Assembly (NCBI GenBank): GCA_947460445.1
Contig: CANHHS010000029.1
Span: 1-13,947, forward strand
Reading direction: 5' to 3'
Origin: Opitutia bacterium
GTDB taxonomy: Bacteria > Verrucomicrobiota > Verrucomicrobiia > Opitutales > UBA953
Length of the DNA: 13,947 nucleotides
The notes under the pieces were generated by a model. It saw nothing but the letters and a program-made list of their open reading frames with translations, did no database searches and had not been told where the DNA came from. A program made the translations under genes and the position numbers. The number at the start of each line of letters is the position of its first letter. Position 1 is the first letter of the stretch. Below are positions 1-7,859 of the stretch, piece after piece.

Positions 1-2097
1 AACGGCGGCTTCTGGGTGCCATGCTTAAAAGCAGACGGCACAACCTTCATCCCTACATCTTCAGAAAGCTTCACCTTTGGATTCCGAACGTCTGGCCCAC
101 TCTACGTTCGTCACTTAATGAGCTGCTGGCCTGGAGATTCGATTATGGAATCAGCTACAAGCAGTGACGCGATGTACAATAAGTGCAGCGAACACACTGA
201 GCTTTTTGATAGTCAGATGACGGGTACACGTAACGGTACTGCGAGCGCAAAGACGTATGGCTCACTTGCAAACGTCCCATCCGTCGGATCACCCCCAAGC
301 ATCTTCGCAGTGGTCGACTACTCGGTACGCTGGCCCAAAGACAGTCTACCTTACCCAATTTTCACACACTCTAATCCTCTCGCACTCATGACACGTGGCG
401 ATGCGACTGGATGGTCGCCAGGTGGAGGTGACAAGAACGGAGCAAATATGGGTACTGGGTACGCAACGACCTCACCCAGCTACCGTCTGACTGTGCGCTC
501 AGCAAATACATGGCCTGAAGCATTTGAACCCGGTGACGGTGCTGCCCAGATGGCTCTCGGTGGTGCTTCGAACTCATCGGGTCTCGGTGGTAGAACCAAA
601 GCCGTCTTCAGCGAGCTACCCATGATGCCACCGACGTCGCTGGCACAGTATGCCCATGCGAATTTCGGCATGCGCGACCAGGACCCACTCTATTGCATCG
701 GCAGCAGTTTCGCTTCTCCCAATCTACCACTCGACAAAGTTGTCAACTATCGCGTGGCACAAAACTGGACCGATGTGGACCGTGCCTACCTTGCGAATTT
801 GGCAATCTGGGATCGTTACTTCTTGTCATCGATTTCACCCGAGCCAACCCCTCCGTCTGCGGCGGATTCCGTTGTTACCGTGGACACGTTCGGCGGATCT
901 GCACCACCTTGGTCAGGCAACGCCTCACCACGTACATTAGTTAAAGTTATTGACGATTTCGTTGATGGTACGACGCCCTTGCTCAATCCACGCGTACGCA
1001 TTTGGGAAGGCCGTAATCGCAGCTTACTCTCAGCAGCTACACCAACACGTAAAGATGTAGCCGTTAAACTTAGCGACTACAAGCAAGCAGCCGCTCAGCT
1101 CGTCATCGATGGCGCCTTTAACATCAACTCAACCTCTGTAGACGCTTGGGCAGCTGTCCTCGGGGGCACTAAACGGCTAGCCAACGGCGGTGACACTGCC
1201 ACCACCCCTGCAGCAACACGCAACGCACGCTTCCCACGAGCTACCCGTACAGACGCAGCCGCACTCAGTGACCCGCGAGCAGCGTGGACCGCAGATAAAT
1301 CATGGACGGGCTTTGCTTCGCTCGATGACGCCCAACTCCGACTCCTCGCGCGATCCATCGTCGACGAAATCCGTTACCGTACACAGTTCTACGTCCGCAC
1401 CCCCGTTGACCGCCAACTCAAGAAAGGCGGCACCGCCAACTTCCCTGATCGTAAATTCCGCGGTGCGACTACCGGAACAACTGCCTTCGTCCCTACCCCA
1501 TTCCTTGGCTTATCCCAATTCGTCAACCGCTTCCTCGACCTCACCTCAACGTCCAACGCTGTCGCTAAAGCAGGCTGCCTACAATCCGCCATCGCTCGGG
1601 CTGAAGCCGACGGCGGAGAAATCACGAATCGCGCAACGGTTGCGCCAATTTTTGGCGCTAGCCAGCTTGCATCCGGTACAGGTGCTGTCGGCCAGCAATC
1701 ATGGACGGATTCTGCCAACGGCGCAGGCGCTGAAATCGCAGATGCCGGCACCCGCTCAGCAGGAGTGACTTCAAAGTCGCCATCCAACCAGTCGCACGTC
1801 GCCCTGTTCGCCCCTGGCTCAGTGCTCCAACAAGACATTCTTGCTGCCATTGGCCCACATATCACGGCACGTTCAGATACCTTTGTCATTCGCGCTTACG
1901 GAGAAGTACGTGCGCTAGGTGGCTCAGATATTTCCCGTGGCCGAGCTTGGGTCGAGGCAGTCGTCCAACGGACCCCAGACTTCTGCAATACCGTGGATTC
2001 CGCAGAAGCGACCACACTGACAAAAGCCGTTAACAAAGCAATGGGACGTCGCTTCCGCATTGTTTCCGTGCGCTGGCTCGGACCGAATGAAATCTAA
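1..2097 (+). CDS. Verru_Chthon cassette protein A-like large protein, 5' truncated by the window edge
   Basis: The frame is open from the first base, and the GTG at 16 lies inside it (NGGFW precedes it), so this is the last 698 residues of a longer protein, not a complete gene. I place it in the Verru_Chthon cassette protein A family from remembered C-terminal features: GAFNINSTSVDAW at visible residues 371-383, DILAAIGP followed by an RSDTFVIRAYGE block around 612-635, EAVVQRTPDF at 652-661, and a final GRRFRIVSVRWLGPNEI at 682-698. In that cassette the A protein accompanies prepilin-like B, C and D proteins; its biochemical role is unknown. The partners should lie left of the window. The visible part has no clear membrane segment and is rich in Ala, Thr and Ser. 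It stops with TAA at 2095-2097, sharing one base with the next start. I am fairly confident of the family and make no claim on mechanism. Confidence 0.72.
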   Translation, partial: NGGFWVPCLKADGTTFIPTSSESFTFGFRTSGPLYVRHLMSCWPGDSIMESATSSDAMYNKCSEHTELFDSQMTGTRNGTASAKTYGSLANVPSVGSPPSIFAVVDYSVRWPKDSLPYPIFTHSNPLALMTRGDATGWSPGGGDKNGANMGTGYATTSPSYRLTVRSANTWPEAFEPGDGAAQMALGGASNSSGLGGRTKAVFSELPMMPPTSLAQYAHANFGMRDQDPLYCIGSSFASPNLPLDKVVNYRVAQNWTDVDRAYLANLAIWDRYFLSSISPEPTPPSAADSVVTVDTFGGSAPPWSGNASPRTLVKVIDDFVDGTTPLLNPRVRIWEGRNRSLLSAATPTRKDVAVKLSDYKQAAAQLVIDGAFNINSTSVDAWAAVLGGTKRLANGGDTATTPAATRNARFPRATRTDAAALSDPRAAWTADKSWTGFASLDDAQLRLLARSIVDEIRYRTQFYVRTPVDRQLKKGGTANFPDRKFRGATTGTTAFVPTPFLGLSQFVNRFLDLTSTSNAVAKAGCLQSAIARAEADGGEITNRATVAPIFGASQLASGTGAVGQQSWTDSANGAGAEIADAGTRSAGVTSKSPSNQSHVALFAPGSVLQQDILAAIGPHITARSDTFVIRAYGEVRALGGSDISRGRAWVEAVVQRTPDFCNTVDSAEATTLTKAVNKAMGRRFRIVSVRWLGPNEI

Positions 2098-2834
2098 TGT
2101 TTAAAAAACTCTTTATCATTCTAATTCCGGTTCTGACCTTTGCAGCCGACGAGCCCAAGGTACCCAATATTCATGTAAAGTTCCGAGCACTCGCATTCGT
2201 CGCACCTATTCCTGATGCCGCCTATCAAACAGGCCCCAAAGAGAAAGACCGCGTGCCACTTTTAATCACCAGCGACTTCTTCACTAACGAGCAAGATTAT
2301 CACGGTCCCGCTGAAATCAGTTTTATTCATCTCAATAAAGATGGTACGGCGACCCCGCTCGCTAACTCATTACTCGTAGACGGATCTCAAGTTATTTTAC
2401 TATTTATTCCAGATAACAAAGGCGGTTTACGCATCACATCACTCCAAGACTCGCCGACGGTATTCCCATGGGGGACGCTTCGCTTTATCAACCTAACCGG
2501 GGGTCGCGCGAAAATTCGCTACGGGCAAAACGAATACCCTGTACCCATCAACGGCGAAAAAATCATTCGCCCACCATCCTCCCATAAAACGTACGCTAAC
2601 GGAGAAATCTTAACCGAGCGAGACGATGGCTATAGTGTTGGCTACCGAATTCGCACCTTTCAGGAAGACGACCTTCGAGCGATTTATTTCTTACTACCTG
2701 GAGACCCCAAGGAGCACGCAATTTTACTCAAAGGTGTCGAGGATCGGAAACAAGATGAAGAAGCTGCCTCGCGTAACGTGAAGTCGAACGGCAACACTCC
2801 CGTCAACGGGAAGTCGAAAAACGCCAATCGATAA
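2097..2834 (+). CDS. Secreted protein of unknown function, coupled to the Verru_Chthon A gene
   Basis: I do not recognise this 245-residue protein. It starts with a short signal peptide: two lysines at 3-4, a hydrophobic core from 5 to 15, and a likely cleavage site after Ala16 or Ala17 (TFA/ADEP). No cysteine sits at that site, so it is not an obvious lipoprotein. The mature part alternates short hydrophobic strands with turns and looks like a beta-rich extracytoplasmic domain (for example around residues 25-35, 80-105 and 120-150). The last 35 residues are charged and rich in Asn, Lys and Ser and are probably disordered. The ATG overlaps the upstream stop by one base (TAATG), so the two genes are probably translationally coupled, which suggests a job linked to the Verru_Chthon cassette. 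There is no Shine-Dalgarno motif. The gene looks somewhat AT-richer than its neighbours. Its 3' end overlaps recJ by 32 bases in the opposite direction. Confidence 0.85.
   Translation: MFKKLFIILIPVLTFAADEPKVPNIHVKFRALAFVAPIPDAAYQTGPKEKDRVPLLITSDFFTNEQDYHGPAEISFIHLNKDGTATPLANSLLVDGSQVILLFIPDNKGGLRITSLQDSPTVFPWGTLRFINLTGGRAKIRYGQNEYPVPINGEKIIRPPSSHKTYANGEILTERDDGYSVGYRIRTFQEDDLRAIYFLLPGDPKEHAILLKGVEDRKQDEEAASRNVKSNGNTPVNGKSKNANR
2798..2811. other. Small hairpin at the convergent overlap of the secreted-protein gene and recJ
   Basis: TCCCG at 2798-2802 pairs with CGGGA at 2807-2811 around a TCAA loop that contains the recJ stop codon. The stem is only 5 bp and neither strand has a T-run after it, so it is a weak candidate for a bidirectional terminator. 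No better terminator is visible between these two converging genes. Confidence 0.2.
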
Positions 2835-4536
2835 CTTCGGCTTGGGCGCTCTTCCGTCCCTGCCAACGGTTCCAAGACAAACGGACAGCTAGATCAATAG
2901 CCTTGCCGGGCTCGGGTGCACGCGAGCCCATTCGCCACGCCAAGAGGCCTAATCGGCGTCCACCTGAGAGTAGTAATGTATGACGGAAGTTCATATCCCC
3001 TTCGCCAAACTTCTGAACAGGTCGATCGAAGACGACGCCTTTAAGTCCAAAGATTGGCTCCGGATTACCTTCACCGAATGGTTGCAGTAATTCGAGTTCA
3101 TCGAGCACTTGATTGCTAACGTCTTCAGGAGTCACCCACGCGGAGATTTCAGTCGTGAGCTCACCGGCAACGGGTTGCGTGGCTAATTTAGCCGCAACAC
3201 CTTCCGCAAACCGGCGGCGGAATTCAGGGACATTAGCCAATGGCATGGAAACGCCCACTGCCATTGGATGTCCCCCGTAATTACCGAGTAAGTCATGACA
3301 GGTTTGCAGAACTTCAACGAGGTTTACGCCAAGAACGCTGCGGCCTGAGCCTTTAGCGACGTCACCTTCCCGCCCCAAGACGATCACGGGACGTGTAAAC
3401 GTTCTACAAAGCTTACCCGCTGCAATCCCAACAACTCCAGGATGCCAGTCGCCCTGAGCAACTAATCCAGGTGACGATAACATGCCCTCAAGCTGTGAAG
3501 TCGCCTCTTCGGTTACCTTCCGGTCGATTTCCTGCCGCTCCCGGTTGAGCGTATCCAGTTGGGCAGCGCCATCCTGACAATCCGCATGAGAATCAGCTAA
3601 CAACAATTTCAGAGGGATGGCTGCGTCTGCCAGACGGCCGCTAGCATTAATACGTGGTCCAATACGGTAGGAAATGTCTGTAGAACTAAGGGTCTGACCT
3701 GGCTCCAAGCCGCTCACCGCAATTAGTGCACGCACACCGGGTCGACGGGCATCCGAAAGTGCCTTTAAGCCGTGGGAGGCGAGGATACGATTTTCTGCAC
3801 GCAGGGGGACCAAATCCGCAATGGTTCCTAAGGCGGCCAGATCGAGGTAATCTTTAACCACGATGGTTGTCCCACGACTATCCCCACTCAATCGAAGTAC
3901 CTTAAGGATGGCATGGATTAACTTGAAGGTGAGACCAGCCGTACACAGCGACTGCCAAGGCGCATCGGCGGCATCAAGCACACGCGGATTAACTAGTAGA
4001 CAGCCAGTTGCTGGACCATCTTTGGCAACGTGGTGATCAATGATAAGTACATCAACGCCGGCATCACGGAGGCGCTGCACTTCGGCGTGTGAATTCGTCC
4101 CACAGTCTAAGGCGACAAATAAGTCAGGCTTAGCTTCTGCAAGCACCCGATCAATCGATGCATTGGATAAGCCATAACCTTCTTCCATACGCCGCGGTAC
4201 ATAGAACGCCGGCGCAGCTCCTAACTTACGTAATACATGAACGAGTGCGGCGGTACTCGTCACGCCGTCGACATCGTAATCGCCGAGCAAAGCAATCCGC
4301 TCTTTACGGTCGACGGCACGAACGAGTCGCTCAGCGGCTTCGCGCAAACCGCCGACTGCAAATGGGTCAGAGACATGCGCAAGTTGTGGTCGCAAGTGTC
4401 GCTCAGCTTCCACCTCATCGGCGCAGAGACGACTTAAGATAAGTGCAAGTACCGGGGATACCCCGAGTGACTCCTCAAGACGACGCACGTGGGCGTCGTC
4501 GGCGGACCGATAGGTCCAGACGGCCTTTTTTGGCAC
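2803..4536 (-). CDS. recJ: Single-stranded-DNA-specific 5'-3' exonuclease RecJ
   Basis: RecJ degrades single-stranded DNA 5' to 3' in the cytoplasm, with Mn/Mg in the DHH active site, and acts in RecF-pathway recombination, mismatch repair and base excision repair. The 577-residue length is normal. All the DHH-family motifs are in order: GDYDVDG at 85-91, DCGTN at 144-148, DHH at 167-169, GTIADLVPL at 237-245 and INASGR at 296-301. The DHHA1 substrate-binding part follows with GGHPMAVG at 421-428, then the OB-fold linker LLQPFGEGNPEP at 483-494. The start is a GTG at 4536-4534; no in-frame ATG lies near it and the secDF stop is 6 bases upstream in the same frame, so no earlier start is possible. 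It is the last gene of the yajC-secDF-recJ unit. Its last 32 bases overlap the oppositely oriented secreted-protein gene. No key residue is missing. Confidence 0.96.
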   Translation of the reverse strand: MPKKAVWTYRSADDAHVRRLEESLGVSPVLALILSRLCADEVEAERHLRPQLAHVSDPFAVGGLREAAERLVRAVDRKERIALLGDYDVDGVTSTAALVHVLRKLGAAPAFYVPRRMEEGYGLSNASIDRVLAEAKPDLFVALDCGTNSHAEVQRLRDAGVDVLIIDHHVAKDGPATGCLLVNPRVLDAADAPWQSLCTAGLTFKLIHAILKVLRLSGDSRGTTIVVKDYLDLAALGTIADLVPLRAENRILASHGLKALSDARRPGVRALIAVSGLEPGQTLSSTDISYRIGPRINASGRLADAAIPLKLLLADSHADCQDGAAQLDTLNRERQEIDRKVTEEATSQLEGMLSSPGLVAQGDWHPGVVGIAAGKLCRTFTRPVIVLGREGDVAKGSGRSVLGVNLVEVLQTCHDLLGNYGGHPMAVGVSMPLANVPEFRRRFAEGVAAKLATQPVAGELTTEISAWVTPEDVSNQVLDELELLQPFGEGNPEPIFGLKGVVFDRPVQKFGEGDMNFRHTLLLSGGRRLGLLAWRMGSRAPEPGKAIDLAVRLSWNRWQGRKSAQAEVIDWRFSTSR

Positions 4537-4542
4537 GGGCGT

Positions 4543-7362
4543 TTAGTTCTTGGAGTCAGCTTCCCAAGCGTGGACCGGAGCTTTATCGGCAGCATCAGCT
4601 CCCTCGCGCTTTCCACCGTGCCACCAATAGAAGATCGGGGAGGCGATAAAGACCGAAGAGAATGTACCGGTAAGGACACCGTAGATGAAGACCTCGCCGT
4701 AAAGACGAACATCACCCGCACCAAAGACCCAGAGGGCAACGGCACAGAGCAGAACCGTCATTGAAGTCAGGATGGTTCGTGAAAGTGTGCGATTGATCGC
4801 CAGGTGAATAACGTCTGCCAATGTTCGCCCTGGATTCTCGCGAAGCTCTTCACGAATACGGTCAAAGACGACAATTGTGTCATTCACGGAATAACCGATG
4901 ATGAGCAAGATGGCTGCAATCAGCGCAGCGTTAAATTGCCCACCAAAGAAGACGAAGAGTGCAATCGTCATCAAAACGTCGTGAAGCGTGGCCACAAATG
5001 CAGCCACCCCAAATCCTGCCTCAAATCGTAGCGATACGTAGATGGCGATTCCTAGCAGCGCCAAGAGAACCGAGTAGACGGCATTTTCACGCAGCTCTCC
5101 GCTAACGGAAGCGCCTACTGCCTCACGAGACAGCATAATTTTCTCAACGGGTAGATCCTTGTCCTTTAAGTACTCGGGGTGTTTTTCTTTGAGTGCACCG
5201 ACAATGGCTGTGAGGTTACCAAAGTCGCCCTTGGACTTGTCCTTGGTTAACTCAGTCTCGATACGCAGCGTAGGCTCCCCACCACCGACGGGCATTTGAA
5301 TTGTGGCGGTCGTATCGGGAATACCTAAGGAAGCAGCAACTTGTTGTACCTTCCCTGTATCAATAATCTCTGCGGAGGAAATGGCCACTAATGTCGATTC
5401 GCCACCGCGGAAGTCCTTACCAAAGGCATTCTGACCTTTATACGCGAGTTCGCTAATCCCAAGTGCCACCACCGACCATGACACGATTAGGGCAACCTTA
5501 GCGTAACGCAGGAATTGAATGTTTAGGTCATGCCGGAAGACAGGCAGACCAAACAGTCGTGTCATCACACCGCGCGTGATCGAAATTTCTTGGAGACCAC
5601 GGCAGGTCACGAGGGTCGAAAGGAGGGTCGTGAAGATACCAATGATGAGCGTGATACCAAAACCACGCACCGGACCCGTACCCATAAACGCCAAGATGAG
5701 TGCCACAAGTAAGTGCGTCAAATTGGCGTCGATAATCGTCAACATCGCACGGTCGTAACCTTCGCGGAGTGAGACGGCTGCATCTTTACCTAAGCGCAGT
5801 TCTTCGCGCACACGTTCAAAGATTAAGATGTTGGCATCGACCGCCATACCCAGGGTGAGCACGAGGGCAGCAACACCAGGCAGCGTGATGGTCGCGCCAA
5901 AGTAAGCCATCGCCCCAAGCATCATCAGCAAGTTGAACACCATGCCGATAACCGAGATGAAGCCTCCCCATAAATAGAACCCAACCATGAAGAGGACGAC
6001 CAACCCAACAGCGACAGACGAGGCGACGACCGACTTATCTTGAGCATCCTTCGCGAGGGAAGGCCCCACCGCAGTCACGTCCTGCGTACGCAAGGGGAAT
6101 TCCAGTGGGTTATTCAACACATCGGCCAACTCTTTAGCTTCTTCAGCTGTAAAGCTGCCGCTAATCATTGCACCACCACCGATAATAGGGTTACGAACAG
6201 TCGGTGCCGATTGGAGCTCTCCATCAAGCACGATGGCCATTTGCCCCAAGGTGCCGTCGGCATTCTGTTGAGCGATTTTGGTCGTTAATTCACCAAAGCG
6301 CTCTGCGCCTTCTGACGTAAAATCCATATTCACCTGCCAGCTGAAACCGTCTGGAATACCTGGGTGGGCAGCTGAGATGATTGCACCCGTCGCTTCTGCG
6401 CGCTTACGCACGTAGTAACTGTGTAGGGTTACTTTACCAGTACGACGGTCGGTGTTGCGCTCGGTCAACACTTCATAAAGTGAAGCTGGCGAATCAGGCT
6501 GACGTGGATTATCGGGAAGACTCCGGAAGGTATGATCAAGCTCACCAGCGGCTGGGCGTTGATAACGGTAAACGAGTCGGAACTCGAGTTTCGCTGGCTT
6601 CTTAAGCACATCAATAACGTCAGGATTGTTTGCCGCATCTTCACCGGGCAATTGAATCTCTAGAACGTCTTTACCGACCGGACGAATCACGGGCTCAGCT
6701 ACACCAAAGGCATTGATGCGTTTGTCCATCACGCGCGAAGTTTGATCAATCAAACCGGCACCACCACGCGCGGTACGTTCTTCAAGCGTGCGTTCAGCAC
6801 GTTGCAAGCGAGTGGTGGCCTCGGCGAGACCCTTGGCGTCACCTGCAGCTTCACGTGCACCGACCTGAGCTTGTGCTTCGCTGACTGCTTTCGTGGCATC
6901 GGCAACGGCAGTTTCCGTATCGATCTTCAGCGTAAACGACACACCGCCCTGCAAATCTAGACCGAGTTTGAGACGGCCTTGGGAACGGCGCAGAAGCTCT
7001 TTTAAAACCAGCGTGTTTCGTTTCAAGAGCTCTGGCTCTTTGACGAAAGTTTCCGGATTAAAGAACAAGGGAAGCAAGTCGACAGGCTCTGCACGTCCAC
7101 GGCCGGCGCCAATATCGCGAAGCGCTTGATAGTATGTCGATGCCTTCCGGTCTTCGGGGACGCTCGTATCTTTAATACCGAAAGCATGGATACGTGCTAA
7201 TGCTTCGGCGTGGATTTTATTAAAGTCTGCCTGTGACTCTGGGCGCACATGTTCAGGCGCATAGGTTTCAAGAGGGACTGTACGAAGGGGGGTGAGCTCG
7301 TAAACTGCGGCCGCAAGGACCAGCAACGAGACCACGACCTTCCAAAGGGGTCGCGACGTCAT
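4543..7362 (-). CDS. secDF: Fused protein translocase subunit SecDF
   Basis: This 939-residue inner-membrane protein joins SecD (about 1-600) and SecF (about 610-939). SecDF uses the proton gradient to pull proteins across the membrane after SecA/SecYEG has started export. SecD marks: first membrane helix at about 8-22, LGLDLQGG at 133-140, DKRINAFGVAEP at 213-224, and the membrane motif GMAVDANILIFERVREEL at 505-522 with proton-relay Asp509. SecF marks: DFRGGE at 650-655, GYSVNDTIVVFDRIREEL at 823-840 with Asp828, and INRTLSRTI at 856-864 with Arg862; the Asp828-Arg862 spacing of 34 equals that of Asp637-Arg671 in Thermus SecDF. Odd points are about 105 residues between helix 1 and LGLDLQGG, where E. 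coli SecD has about 30, and an Ala/Glu/Arg-rich, probably coiled-coil stretch at about 150-200. ATG start, 20 bases after the yajC stop, without a Shine-Dalgarno motif. A split or assembly artefact is unlikely because one frame runs through. Confidence 0.97.
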   Translation of the reverse strand: MTSRPLWKVVVSLLVLAAAVYELTPLRTVPLETYAPEHVRPESQADFNKIHAEALARIHAFGIKDTSVPEDRKASTYYQALRDIGAGRGRAEPVDLLPLFFNPETFVKEPELLKRNTLVLKELLRRSQGRLKLGLDLQGGVSFTLKIDTETAVADATKAVSEAQAQVGAREAAGDAKGLAEATTRLQRAERTLEERTARGGAGLIDQTSRVMDKRINAFGVAEPVIRPVGKDVLEIQLPGEDAANNPDVIDVLKKPAKLEFRLVYRYQRPAAGELDHTFRSLPDNPRQPDSPASLYEVLTERNTDRRTGKVTLHSYYVRKRAEATGAIISAAHPGIPDGFSWQVNMDFTSEGAERFGELTTKIAQQNADGTLGQMAIVLDGELQSAPTVRNPIIGGGAMISGSFTAEEAKELADVLNNPLEFPLRTQDVTAVGPSLAKDAQDKSVVASSVAVGLVVLFMVGFYLWGGFISVIGMVFNLLMMLGAMAYFGATITLPGVAALVLTLGMAVDANILIFERVREELRLGKDAAVSLREGYDRAMLTIIDANLTHLLVALILAFMGTGPVRGFGITLIIGIFTTLLSTLVTCRGLQEISITRGVMTRLFGLPVFRHDLNIQFLRYAKVALIVSWSVVALGISELAYKGQNAFGKDFRGGESTLVAISSAEIIDTGKVQQVAASLGIPDTTATIQMPVGGGEPTLRIETELTKDKSKGDFGNLTAIVGALKEKHPEYLKDKDLPVEKIMLSREAVGASVSGELRENAVYSVLLALLGIAIYVSLRFEAGFGVAAFVATLHDVLMTIALFVFFGGQFNAALIAAILLIIGYSVNDTIVVFDRIREELRENPGRTLADVIHLAINRTLSRTILTSMTVLLCAVALWVFGAGDVRLYGEVFIYGVLTGTFSSVFIASPIFYWWHGGKREGADAADKAPVHAWEADSKN

Positions 7363-7382
7363 GGGTGTGTGATCGTCTGAGA

Positions 7383-7730
7383 TTAGTTAAGTGCGGCTTG
7401 TCCGGATGCACTGCTCGACTCTTCTCCGTCGGAGAGAATCGCACTACGCAATACCACCAGGCGAACACCTTCGTCGACCTGCACCGTAGCTTTCACGTCA
7501 GTTAGGGAAACGACTTTGCCGAAAATTCCGCCCGTGGTCATAACCGACGAGCCGACCTTTAACTCGGATTGGAACTTCTGAACCGCCTTCTGCTGCTTAC
7601 GCTGAGGCGCAATCACGAAGAAATAGAAGGCTACGAACATTAAGCCGTAGGCCAGAAGGATTACCCCACCCCCACCCTCCGGTGCCGGACTCGCAGGTTG
7701 TTGAAGTACAAGTGCTTGCAGTTGATTCAT
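7383..7730 (-). CDS. yajC: Preprotein translocase accessory subunit YajC
   Basis: YajC is a small membrane protein that associates with SecDF in the Sec holo-translocon. The 115-residue product has a short Pro/Gly-rich N-terminus, one membrane helix at about 23-41 (VILLAYGLMFVAFYFFVI), the typical basic APQRKQQKA sequence right after it, and the small beta domain with VGSSVMTTGGIFGKVVSL at about 59-76, which is the most conserved part of the family. The ATG at 7730-7728 has no Shine-Dalgarno sequence. It is the first gene of the unit leading into secDF and recJ, and it diverges from kup across 129 bases. The yajC-secD-secF order is common in bacteria, so the assignment is safe. Confidence 0.95.
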   Translation of the reverse strand: MNQLQALVLQQPASPAPEGGGGVILLAYGLMFVAFYFFVIAPQRKQQKAVQKFQSELKVGSSVMTTGGIFGKVVSLTDVKATVQVDEGVRLVVLRSAILSDGEESSSASGQAALN

Positions 7731-7859
7731 GTTATTTGGTTGTTTGGAAAGTGCGAAAGACGCCTAAGGGATGGGTGGAGTGAGACAAAAAGGCAAGCCC
7801 GCGTGGTCGGGTTAGGTTGACCGCCATGGGCGACCTGTCAGCCTTAGGCACTTACTTCC
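7731..7859. promoter_or_regulatory. Divergent control region between yajC-secDF-recJ and kup
   Basis: These 129 bases must hold the start signals of both the leftward yajC unit and rightward kup. I see no convincing pair of -35 and -10 boxes. On the + strand TTGACC at 7817-7822 resembles a -35 box, but nothing like TATAAT follows at the right distance. A perfect 8-bp inverted repeat lies at both ends of the region, and a short CGCC-ATG-GGCG hairpin lies at 7822-7832. The promoter role follows from gene layout, not from recognised boxes. Confidence 0.45.
7762..7849. repeat. Inverted repeat GCCTAAGG / CCTTAGGC flanking the yajC-kup divergent region
   Basis: GCCTAAGG at 7762-7769 is the exact reverse complement of CCTTAGGC at 7842-7849, with 72 bases between. 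One arm lies about 30 bases upstream of the yajC start and the other about 11 bases upstream of the kup start. A protein bound to both arms could control both directions, but 8 bp separated by 72 could also be chance. Confidence 0.3.

Noticed and set aside
1190..1889. Long antisense and alternate-frame open stretches inside the first gene (for example 1190-1768 + and 1389-1889 -)
   Set aside because: They overlap a well-supported frame with family motifs, have no recognisable domains and look like composition-driven shadows.
16..2097. GTG at 16 as the true start of the first gene
   Set aside because: The frame is open to the first base and the family is much longer than 693 residues, so the gene is cut by the window edge.
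4543..7362. SecDF fusion as an assembly or frameshift artefact
   Set aside because: A single frame runs through both halves with all motifs, and SecD-SecF fusions are known in several bacterial groups.
7795..7815. CCCG...CGGG pair followed by a T-run on the - strand as a terminator
   Set aside because: The stem has only 4 bp, and it lies upstream of yajC between divergent genes where no transcript needs ending.
7731..7859. c-di-AMP (ydaO-type) riboswitch before kup
   Set aside because: The region is short and shared with a divergent promoter, and I cannot find the conserved helices of that riboswitch.
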